Positions 1 through 7,604 of a stretch of 35,772 nt of DNA are shown here, piece by piece. The stretch is from Tannerella sp. (GTDB lineage Bacteria > Bacteroidota > Bacteroidia > Bacteroidales > Tannerellaceae). The DNA lies in NCBI GenBank assembly GCA_031285685.1, contig JAITVS010000031.1, positions 1 to 35,772 on the forward strand, in the 5' to 3' direction. The first letter of the stretch is position 1. Each line of letters opens with the position of its first letter. The notes beneath the pieces were generated by a model. That model was not told where the DNA came from and ran no database searches. It worked only from the letters and a program-made list of their open reading frames with translations. Made by a program: the position numbers and the translations under genes.

Positions 1-966
1 CGCGCCTTTGAAAATTTGTTGGATGGTTCGGAAGAACTGAAGCAAACGTTGGAGGAGGTTCGGTTTATCTGGAATGCTACTGATGAGTTGAAAATGCATA
101 AACAGATTGATGCGGCGAAAAACTGGAAAGAACTTTCCCGCAGGATCAAAGTTGATAAGTATAAGAAAAAACTCTGGTTTTTTGTCCGTAATGCTGCGGC
201 ACTACTATTTATACCCATCATCATAATATCAATCGTTTTATTTAAAGAAATACAGGAACGCGATAATGTCCCCGTTGAACAAATCGAATTAACATCAGCC
301 AATGGACTTGTCACAAAAGTGATACTTCTGGATGGTTCGGAAGTATGGCTTAATTCCGGCTCTAAACTTTCTTATCCGCAACGTTTTATTGGCGACACAC
401 GCGATGTCTTCCTTTCCGGAGAGGCCTATTTCAAAGTAAATTCCAATCAAACAAATCGTTTTGTTGTATCTGTCGAAGACGGTTTGTATGTCAGCGCTTA
501 TGGTACGGAATTTAATGTCAGCGCATATAAAGAAGAGCAAACAATTGAAGCAACGTTAGTGTCCGGTAATATTGAAGTCGGTTTATTTGCCGGAGAAATT
601 GCCGGTGCGACGAAGGTCTTGCACGGACAACAGGTCGTGTTTAATAAAGAAAACAGACAGGTTACAATCGCTGATATTAATATCGCAGTAGAAACATCGT
701 GGAAAGACGGAAAAATGATATTCCGGAGAGCAGGAATGAAAGATGTGATGCGTAGCCTCTCCCGTCGTTTTAACGTGGATATCCATTTGGATGGTGAAGA
801 ATTGCATGATTATGAATATTCTGCCACTTTCACTACGGAAACTTTAGATGAAATCCTGTATTTGCTGGAAAAGACAGCTCCGATAAAAACAAAAATCATA
901 TATCCTGAACAGATTGATGACTATGCATTTACAAAACGAAAGGTAATTATAAGTATGAGAAGATAG
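1..966 (+). CDS. FecR-family anti-sigma factor (5' end outside window)
   Basis: Inner-membrane anti-sigma regulator that, in this family, holds an ECF sigma factor and releases it when a partner TonB-dependent transporter binds its ligand. The frame is open from base 1, so the first codons and probably the cytoplasmic sigma-binding part start upstream; the TTG at 16 is not a convincing start. A hydrophobic segment rich in Ile/Leu (about nt 193-243) is the single membrane span. After it comes the periplasmic FecR domain with the typical LLDGSEVWLNSGSKLSYP stretch (about nt 316-380), then a C-terminal DUF4974-like region (about nt 715-910). It is followed 188 nt later by a SusC homologue carrying an STN domain, the usual signalling partner. 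The ECF sigma gene is presumably just upstream, out of view. Family call is firm; the ligand is unknown. Confidence 0.93.
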   Translation, partial: RAFENLLDGSEELKQTLEEVRFIWNATDELKMHKQIDAAKNWKELSRRIKVDKYKKKLWFFVRNAAALLFIPIIIISIVLFKEIQERDNVPVEQIELTSANGLVTKVILLDGSEVWLNSGSKLSYPQRFIGDTRDVFLSGEAYFKVNSNQTNRFVVSVEDGLYVSAYGTEFNVSAYKEEQTIEATLVSGNIEVGLFAGEIAGATKVLHGQQVVFNKENRQVTIADINIAVETSWKDGKMIFRRAGMKDVMRSLSRRFNVDIHLDGEELHDYEYSATFTTETLDEILYLLEKTAPIKTKIIYPEQIDDYAFTKRKVIISMRR

Positions 967-1014
967 ATAGATTTCAGCGTTAACTTAAAACAGACAGCCT
1001 ATGAAAAACACATC

Positions 1015-1107
1015 ATGAAAAACACAAAAACGGGAAAATGCTGGCCGCATCTTCCCGCTACATCAAATTCTATTACCAGTCCGAAAATCTCACCTGACGA
1101 ATGGTAG
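1015..1107 (+). CDS. possible 30-codon leader ORF between fecR and susC
   Basis: ATG at 1015 opens a frame of 30 codons ending at TAG 1105-1107, starting MKNTKTGKCWPHLPATSN. It has no hydrophobic signal and no recognisable domain. Its codons 6-15 lie inside a strong hairpin (1031-1057). The ORF ends 47 nt before the susC start. It could be a translated leader peptide, a remnant of an older N-terminus, or chance; length alone does not support coding. Low confidence. Confidence 0.2.
   Translation: MKNTKTGKCWPHLPATSNSITSPKISPDEW
1031..1057 (+). promoter_or_regulatory. hairpin in the fecR-susC intergenic leader
   Basis: Arms CGGGAAAATGC and GCATCTTCCCG pair over 11 positions with one A-C mismatch around a five-base loop TGGCC. 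No T-run follows on the plus strand, so it is not a standard terminator for fecR. On the minus strand the arm is followed by five T. It sits in the likely 5' leader of susC and could affect mRNA stability or pausing. Confidence 0.5.
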
Positions 1108-1154
1108 TAGATTAATTAAGTTTTTATAACCCAATTAATTGACAATGTAAATAT

Positions 1155-4100
1155 ATGAAGAATTCAAAATCCAACAAAGATTTTAAGTTTAATTACAACT
1201 TAATCTTTAAAATACCTATTTTTATGCGAATAGCCATATTACTATTATTTGCATTTGTACTTCAGGCAGGAGCGAATGGACTTTATTCACAGTCTGCCAA
1301 AGTGAGTCTTGACATGCAAAATACTACTGTGGAGGAAATTCTGAATGCGATTGAAAAAGAGTCGGAGTTTTACTTTCTGTATAACAGTAAACTAATTGAT
1401 GTAGACCGTAAGGTAAGCGTAAATGTAAAATCGCAACCTGTTGAGATTGTTTTGGATAAATTGTTTGCCGAGACCGACGTAATTTATAAGGTTGAAGATC
1501 GGCAAATAATCCTGAGCAAAAAAGATTTTGTTGAAACGGCAGAGGCCGGGAAAACAATGCAACAAGCTAAGAAACAAATTAGCGGAACGGTAGTTGATGA
1601 CACCGGCGAACCGATTATCGGGGCGAATGTTGTGGAGAAAGGCACGACGAACGGAGTGATCACGGATGTTGACGGGAGTTTTACCTTATCCATAGAAGAA
1701 AATGCAATATTGCAGGTTTCTTACATCGGATATACGATGCAAGAGGTGTTGATCCGAAATCAGGCGACAATTCAAATTGTCATGAAAGAAGATTTGAAAG
1801 CTTTAGATGAGATCATTGTGGTTGGTTTCGGAACACAAAAGAAAGTCAATCTGACAGGTTCTGTTGGTGTCGCTACTGCAAAAGATATCGAATCCCGCCC
1901 GGTCATGCTGGCAACGCAGGCATTACAAGGACTTGTTCCCGGGTTGAATATTACTCAGAATAACGGAGGCTTAGATTCAAGAGCCAGTATTAATGTCCGC
2001 GGTGTAGGCTCTATTGCTACAAATGCCGACGGAACGGCATTTACCAGTTCTTCGCCTTTGGTCTTAATCGACGGTATGGAAGGTGATATCGATGCTATAA
2101 ACCCGCAAGATATAGAAAGTATTTCCGTGCTGAAAGATGCATCCGCATCATCTATATATGGTTCAAGGGCGCCTTTTGGTGTAATTTTGATCACGACGAA
2201 GAATGGAAGCAAGGGGAAAACGGTTATTCGCTATTCTAATAGTTTCCGTTGGAGCAAGCCGATATCCATTCCTACGTTTATGGATTCTTACTCTTTTGCG
2301 ACCTATTTTAATGATGCGGCGTTAAATGCAGGACAAGCGGCTCATTTTGGAGATGCCTGGCTTGCGAATATCTTAGCCTATCAAAAAGGAGAAATCACGA
2401 CATCTACAGTTGTGGATGGAAGAGGAAACGGCCGTTGGGAAGAGGGGTTTGATCCGAGAGGTGAAAATAATACCGGAGGAAATGATAACCGGAATTATTT
2501 TAAAGAGTTTTATCGGAAGAATTCGATGGCTCAGGATCATAACATCAGTTTAAGCGGAGGAACAGACAAGGCAACTTATTATACATCATTCAACTATTTA
2601 CATCAGGACGGTTTAATGGTGTATAATCAGGATAAATACGATCGTTTTGCTGCAACCGTAAAATTGGGATATGATGCAACCGAATGGCTCCGAATCAATT
2701 ACAGCAATCGTTTTATTCGTGAAAAATTCAGAAAACCGGTTGATCTGACCGAATATTTTTATGATTATATAGGTGGACAGGGATGGCCCGTTTTACCATT
2801 GTATGATCCGAACGGACATTTGTTAAATCGTTGGGCCATATCACTTAGAGATGGTGGTGAATACCGGACGGAAAAAGATAATCTGTATCAACAGATTCAA
2901 GGTATTCTCGAACCGATAAAAAATTGGAAGACATTTGTGGAATTTAATTATTCGATTATGAATTATGGGATTCATACCGATAATCAAACTACCTATATGT
3001 ATGATGTAGAGGGCAATCCATTTGTCTGGAGCGACTATTCGGCAGTTACGGAAGAATCCCAAAAGGAAAATAGGACGGGTCTGAATCTTTATACGGAATA
3101 TGCTTTTGCAGTGAATGATAAGCATAATCTAAAAGGTATGGCAGGACTTCAATTAGAGAAAATGCATCAAACCATTCACGGTGGCGGAAATCAAGGCATT
3201 AAGTTGCCGGGGATCAATGAGATTGATGCTACGAGTGGTACGGATTACTGGGGAGGCAAGGTCGATCCATGGGTTTACGGACGCAGAAACGAATGGTCTA
3301 CTTTAGGTTATTTTGCCCGTATCAATTACGATTATGCCAGCCGGTATCTGATTGAAATGAATGTAAGAAATGACGGTTCTTCCAGATTTAGAGAAGATAG
3401 TCGTTGGGTATTGTCTCCCTCTTTTTCCGTGGGATGGAATGTAGCGCAGGAAGACTTTTGGAATTCGCTTGAAAGCCTGATAAATACGTTTAAAATCAGG
3501 GCTTCATACGGCCAGTTGGCAAACCAGAATACGTACGACTGGTATCCTACTTATGCTGTAATGGGGATGTCTACTGCTAACGGAACATGGTTGCAGGAAG
3601 GACAAAAACCAAGCATGGCCTGGGCGCCTACGACACTGACAAATGATAAATTAACATGGGAAAAAGTCAGGACAACAAATATCGGAGTTGATTTCGGGCT
3701 TCTTAATAATCGTTTGGTCGGTTCATTCGATTATTTTGTTCGTCAAACAAAAGATATGTTAGGGCCTGCTCCTGAGAGACCTGATATTCTGGGAGTCGCT
3801 GTGCCGAGAGAAAATAATACCGATATGACAAGCAGAGGTTTTGAACTGCAATTAGAATGGAGAGACCGTTTAAAAAGCGGGCTGGGATATGGAGTGAAGT
3901 TTACTTTATCTGATTATAGGACAAAAATCGACAAGTATCCGAATCTTACCGGTAATCTCGGCTTGTATCGGGAAGGCCAGTACCTTGGTGAAATATGGGG
4001 CTACGAAACAGTTGGGATTGCGAAAACTCAGGAGGAGATGGATGCGCATTTAGCTACATTGCCTAACGGAGGACAAAACGCATTGGGTAGTTCCTGGCAA

Positions 4101-4730
4101 GCGGGCGACATTATGTACGCCGATTTGAATGGCGACGGTAAAATCAATACGGGAGATTACACGGAAAAGAATCCGGGTGACTGGAAAATCATCGGAAACA
4201 GTACTCCGCGTTATCAGTTTGGTATTGATGTATCTGCTGATTGGAAAGGGTTTGATTTCAAGGCATTTTTTCAGGGAGTAATGAAAAGAGATTATTGGCA
4301 GGGTAGTACTTATATGTTTGGCGCTACTCATGGATTGTGGTGGTCGGCCGCATTTACGGATCATATGGATTATTTCCGTGATGCAAGTACGCCATCCGTG
4401 CAAAAAGGCGTATTTACGGAAAATCATGACTCATACTATCCAAGAGCATTGTTCAATACAAAAAATGTTCAGGTACAATCCAAATATTTGCAAGATGCGT
4501 CATATATCCGTTTGAAAAACCTGCAGATCGGGTACTCATTACCAAGCTCTGTGGTGAATAAGATTGGTATCGGAAGAATTCGCGTCTTTGTTGCCGGTGA
4601 AAACTTGTGGACGCTGACAGGGGTGAGAAGTATGTTTGATCCTGAAACAATTAGTGGGGGACGAAACAATAATGGTAGTGTCTATCCGTTATTGGCCGTT
4701 TATTCTTTTGGTTTAAATATTAATTTCTAA
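1155..4730 (+). CDS. SusC/RagA-family TonB-dependent transporter with STN domain
   Basis: Outer-membrane TonB-dependent transporter that with its SusD partner imports oligosaccharides or other large nutrients. The 1191-residue protein has a long N-region and a hydrophobic signal sequence (residues about 24-45, ending near LYSQ), an STN signalling domain (about 50-120), a carboxypeptidase-D regulatory-like domain (about 141-215, ISGTVVDDTGEPIIGANVV), a TonB-box-like DEIIVVGFG (218-226), the plug, and a beta-barrel ending in Phe. The STN domain fits signalling to the FecR protein just upstream, so expression is probably induced by its own substrate. The start at 1155 gives the long N-region usual in STN-SusC proteins; Met24 is an alternative. 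The susD-like gene starts 11 nt after the stop. The substrate cannot be read from sequence. Confidence 0.95.
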   Translation: MKNSKSNKDFKFNYNLIFKIPIFMRIAILLLFAFVLQAGANGLYSQSAKVSLDMQNTTVEEILNAIEKESEFYFLYNSKLIDVDRKVSVNVKSQPVEIVLDKLFAETDVIYKVEDRQIILSKKDFVETAEAGKTMQQAKKQISGTVVDDTGEPIIGANVVEKGTTNGVITDVDGSFTLSIEENAILQVSYIGYTMQEVLIRNQATIQIVMKEDLKALDEIIVVGFGTQKKVNLTGSVGVATAKDIESRPVMLATQALQGLVPGLNITQNNGGLDSRASINVRGVGSIATNADGTAFTSSSPLVLIDGMEGDIDAINPQDIESISVLKDASASSIYGSRAPFGVILITTKNGSKGKTVIRYSNSFRWSKPISIPTFMDSYSFATYFNDAALNAGQAAHFGDAWLANILAYQKGEITTSTVVDGRGNGRWEEGFDPRGENNTGGNDNRNYFKEFYRKNSMAQDHNISLSGGTDKATYYTSFNYLHQDGLMVYNQDKYDRFAATVKLGYDATEWLRINYSNRFIREKFRKPVDLTEYFYDYIGGQGWPVLPLYDPNGHLLNRWAISLRDGGEYRTEKDNLYQQIQGILEPIKNWKTFVEFNYSIMNYGIHTDNQTTYMYDVEGNPFVWSDYSAVTEESQKENRTGLNLYTEYAFAVNDKHNLKGMAGLQLEKMHQTIHGGGNQGIKLPGINEIDATSGTDYWGGKVDPWVYGRRNEWSTLGYFARINYDYASRYLIEMNVRNDGSSRFREDSRWVLSPSFSVGWNVAQEDFWNSLESLINTFKIRASYGQLANQNTYDWYPTYAVMGMSTANGTWLQEGQKPSMAWAPTTLTNDKLTWEKVRTTNIGVDFGLLNNRLVGSFDYFVRQTKDMLGPAPERPDILGVAVPRENNTDMTSRGFELQLEWRDRLKSGLGYGVKFTLSDYRTKIDKYPNLTGNLGLYREGQYLGEIWGYETVGIAKTQEEMDAHLATLPNGGQNALGSSWQAGDIMYADLNGDGKINTGDYTEKNPGDWKIIGNSTPRYQFGIDVSADWKGFDFKAFFQGVMKRDYWQGSTYMFGATHGLWWSAAFTDHMDYFRDASTPSVQKGVFTENHDSYYPRALFNTKNVQVQSKYLQDASYIRLKNLQIGYSLPSSVVNKIGIGRIRVFVAGENLWTLTGVRSMFDPETISGGRNNNGSVYPLLAVYSFGLNINF

Positions 4731-4741
4731 TATGATTACAC

Positions 4742-6769
4742 ATGAAAACAATAATAAATAAAATAAAGATTTACATTTTTGTGCTGATATCGGCATCTTT
4801 ATTTGCATGTAATGATGTACTCGACCAGGAGCCAATATCAACGATTTCGCCCGAGGCTTATTTTAGCTCAGAGAGCCAGTTGAAAGATTATGTGGATGAG
4901 TTATATATACCGGGAGGAGTTTCCGCATTTTCTACTCATTCCAGTTCTTATATGGATTTTGGAACATTCGGGATCGATAATAATACGGATAATATGAACG
5001 GCAAATCGTATTCCACGTCCTTTCTTCCCGGTGAACTGAAAGTCGGGCAAACAGGAGGTGACTGGTATTTCGGTTACATATATAAGCATAATTATTTCTT
5101 TAAGAATGCGGGACAAAAGCTGGAAGAAGGAAAGATTAGCGGAAATAAAGAGAACATTAATCATTATTTTGGCGAAGTATATGTGCTGCGTGCCTGGGAG
5201 TATTTTAAAAGACTGCAAAGCGTAGGCGACTTTCCCATTGTTACGGAACCGTTGGAAAATAATATGGAACTTTTAATTGAAGCAAGCAAAAGGTAGCCGC
5301 GTACAGAAGTCGTGCGTTTCATTCTTTCAGATCTGAATAATGCGATAGAACTGTTAACGGATAACCCCGGTGACGGGCGTAAGACGAGAATATCAAAAGA
5401 TGTGGCCTACATGATCAAATCAAGGGTCGCTCTTTATGAGGCAACGTGGATGAAGTATTTCAAAGGTACGGCTTTCGTTCCGGGTGGAACTGACTGGCCC
5501 GGAGCAACGAAAGATTATAATAAGAATTATACGATTTCCAATTACGACGCTTTAACGGACTCATTGTTTCAGGTATGTATGGATGCATCTAAAATTATTG
5601 CAGATAAATATGCTTTGGTCAATAATAACGGAATTCTCCAACAAGATGCAACAGATCCCGAAAATCTTTATTTAAATATGTTTGCCACTCCGAATTTATC
5701 CGGCTATTCTGAGGTGATTTTCTGGAGAGAGTATAACAGAGGATTAGGTGTAAGCCATAATGTGCCTATTTTTGCGCAAACGGGAGGCCAGTTAATCGGA
5801 TTGACAAGAGGCTATGTTGATAACTTTCTGTTGGATAACGGCTTGCCTATCTATGCAGACGCAGAGAGATATCAGGGAGATGATTATATTGCCGACGTAA
5901 GGAAAAACAGAGATAGCCGTCTTTCATTGTTTTTGAAGGAACCGGATCAAAAAAACGTATTGTTTAATATGGATGGAATGGATCGTGCCAACCCGATCGA
6001 AGGTTACCCGGATGTAACCGGAAGTAATCGTGAAACAGGGTATGGAACAGGTTATGCCATAAGAAAAGGAGGTACTTTCGATGGCGAGCAGTTTACCAAA
6101 ATTTATGGTTGCTATACCGGTTCTATCGTTTTCAGGTCGGCCGAGGCTTTGTTAAATTACTTAGAAGCATGTTATGAAAAGAACGGAGCGTTAGATGGTA
6201 CAGCCTCGGATTATTGGGTACGACTGAGAACAAGGGCATTAGTGAATACGGACTACAATGCGACGGTTGCTGCAACTGATATGCAGCAAGAAAAGCTGAA
6301 TGATTGGGGTGCATATTCTGCAGGAGTATTAATAGATCCGATGCTTTATAATATCCGGCGTGAACGTCGCTCGGAATTGATGGCAGAAGGGCTGAGAATG
6401 GCAGACCTAAAAAGGTGGCGCGCTTTAGACCAACTGATAGAAACCCCTTATCATATAGAAGGTTTTAAGCTTTGGGGCCCAATGAAAGACTGGTATGTTG
6501 ATAGTAGCGGAAGCTCTACGCTGAAATACGGAGGAAGCGATAATAATGTGTCAAGTCCGGAACAGAGTTCATATTTAAGGCCTCAGGAGATTAACCCTCT
6601 GTCACTTGTTTATATTCAAGGCGGTTGTAAATGGGCTATGGCTCATTATTTATCTCCTATTGCAATCGGACATTTCCTTATAACCGGTGGCGATGGCGGT
6701 TCGGAAGCATCGCCGATCTATCAAAATCCTTATTGGCCATTGGAAGCAAATGCCGGCGCGTTAAAATAA
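4742..6769 (+). pseudogene. SusD/RagB-family lipoprotein interrupted by an in-frame TAG
   Basis: Surface lipoprotein that caps the SusC barrel and binds substrate. A hydrophobic N-terminus ends in the lipobox LFAC (Cys23). The frame is continuous from 4742 to 6769 (675 codons) except for TAG at 5294-5296 after residue 184. Downstream residues PRTEVVRFILSDLNNAIELL continue the SusD helix region, and the C-terminal signature IRRERRSELMAEGLRMADLKRW is intact near nt 6350-6420. CAG (Gln) changed to TAG is the simplest cause. A GTG at 5312 could start the rest, but that product would lack the signal and lipid anchor. It follows susC by 11 nt and a strong terminator follows it. Options are a recent inactivating mutation, phase-like heterogeneity, readthrough, or a sequencing error. 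TAG ends several normal genes here, so a changed genetic code is unlikely. Confidence 0.85.
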
Positions 6770-6802
6770 GATCGCATAGTCGAAAACAAAAAGTAATCGG
6801 AA

Positions 6803-6846
6803 ATCAAACCCTCTTAAGGTCGAATTAAACCTTAAGAGGGTTTGAT
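6803..6846 (+). terminator. rho-independent-type terminator after the susC/susD operon
   Basis: An 18-bp perfect inverted repeat (6803-6820 with 6829-6846; core AAACCCTCTTAAGGT) flanks an eight-base loop. The right arm ends in GGGTTTGAT followed by a T-rich stretch. It lies 33 nt after the susD-like stop and ahead of the next promoter, so it closes the transport operon. Confidence 0.8.
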
Positions 6847-6882
6847 GTTTGTGTAGCTATTGAAAATATAATACAAATATTC

Positions 6883-6913
6883 TTGCAGAACTTATATTTT
6901 TATACTACATTTG
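6883..6913 (+). promoter_or_regulatory. Bacteroidota-type promoter for the beta-barrel protein gene
   Basis: TTG at 6883-6885, a 20-nt spacer and TACATTTG at 6906-6913 match the Bacteroidota consensus (TTTG, 19-21 nt, TAnnTTTG). The start codon at 6966 would leave a leader of roughly 45 nt. Confidence 0.75.
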
Positions 6914-6965
6914 TAATCGGTTATTAGTGTTATTTAATAGGTAATATAAATTTAATTTTAATTTT

Positions 6966-7565
6966 ATGAAAAGTTTAAAATACTTATTTGTACTGGCTGT
7001 TATGTTTGCGGCGGTGTCAACAGCAAATGCTCAGTTTCGTTTTGGTGTAAAAGGCGGCGTGAGCGTTTCGACTGTGAAATTTGATAAAGACGTATTCAAT
7101 TCGGATAATGTGACCGGATTTCATGTGGGACCTTCTCTGGAGGGTATGTTTGCAAAAGGTGGTCTTGGCTTTGACGTTGCAGTATTATATTCTCAGGTCG
7201 GGTTTGACTCTGATGATGAAACCGTAAAAAATGATTATCTGGAGGTTCCCGTAAATCTGAAATTTAAATTTGGAACCCCCATTGTAAATCCTTATTTATC
7301 CGCCGGCCCTTATGTCGCTTTTCGTGTTGCGGGAGATAAGACCTGGGATATGAATGTATCAGGAGTAAAAGAGCAGATTGAAGCGCAAAGTTTCGGAGCC
7401 GGATTGAATTTTAGCGCCGGTGCGGATGTTTTCAAATTCCTGCAGGTAGGTGTTACCTATACCTTGGGATTAACTGATGATTATAAAACACTTACTTCGG
7501 GAAATTCGGATGATAATAACGGAAAATCCCGTACATGGAAGATTAGTGCGGCAATTTACTTTTAA
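6966..7565 (+). CDS. outer-membrane beta-barrel protein (PorT/OMP_b-brl_2 type)
   Basis: A 199-residue secreted protein. The N-terminus has a clear signal peptide (MKSLKYLFVLAVMFAAVSTANA, cut before Gln23). The rest alternates polar and hydrophobic residues in Gly-rich strands (for example FRFGVKGGVSVSTVKF and NPYLSAGPYVAFRVAG) and ends in an aromatic residue (IYF), as expected for a small 8-10-strand outer-membrane barrel. It has its own promoter upstream and is followed 39 nt later by priA. Members of this family in Bacteroidota are mostly of unknown function; some take part in type IX secretion, but nothing here shows that. The structural class is likely, the role unknown. Confidence 0.85.
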   Translation: MKSLKYLFVLAVMFAAVSTANAQFRFGVKGGVSVSTVKFDKDVFNSDNVTGFHVGPSLEGMFAKGGLGFDVAVLYSQVGFDSDDETVKNDYLEVPVNLKFKFGTPIVNPYLSAGPYVAFRVAGDKTWDMNVSGVKEQIEAQSFGAGLNFSAGADVFKFLQVGVTYTLGLTDDYKTLTSGNSDDNNGKSRTWKISAAIYF

Positions 7566-7604
7566 TAATACCGGATTTGTAGAGACGGTATTTCCGGATA
7601 AGAC

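Noticed and set aside
4050..4427. 125-codon reverse-strand frame inside susC
   Set aside because: Antisense to intact SusC barrel sequence; no family features.
5294..5296. TAG reassigned as a sense codon
   Set aside because: TAG is the normal stop of fecR, waaA, rplJ and rplL in this window, so a general code change is not supported.
7569..7598. Short inverted repeats (ATACCG/CGGTAT and CCGGA/TCCGG) between the barrel gene and priA
   Set aside because: Stems of only 5-6 bp that exclude each other, with no T-run; too weak to call.
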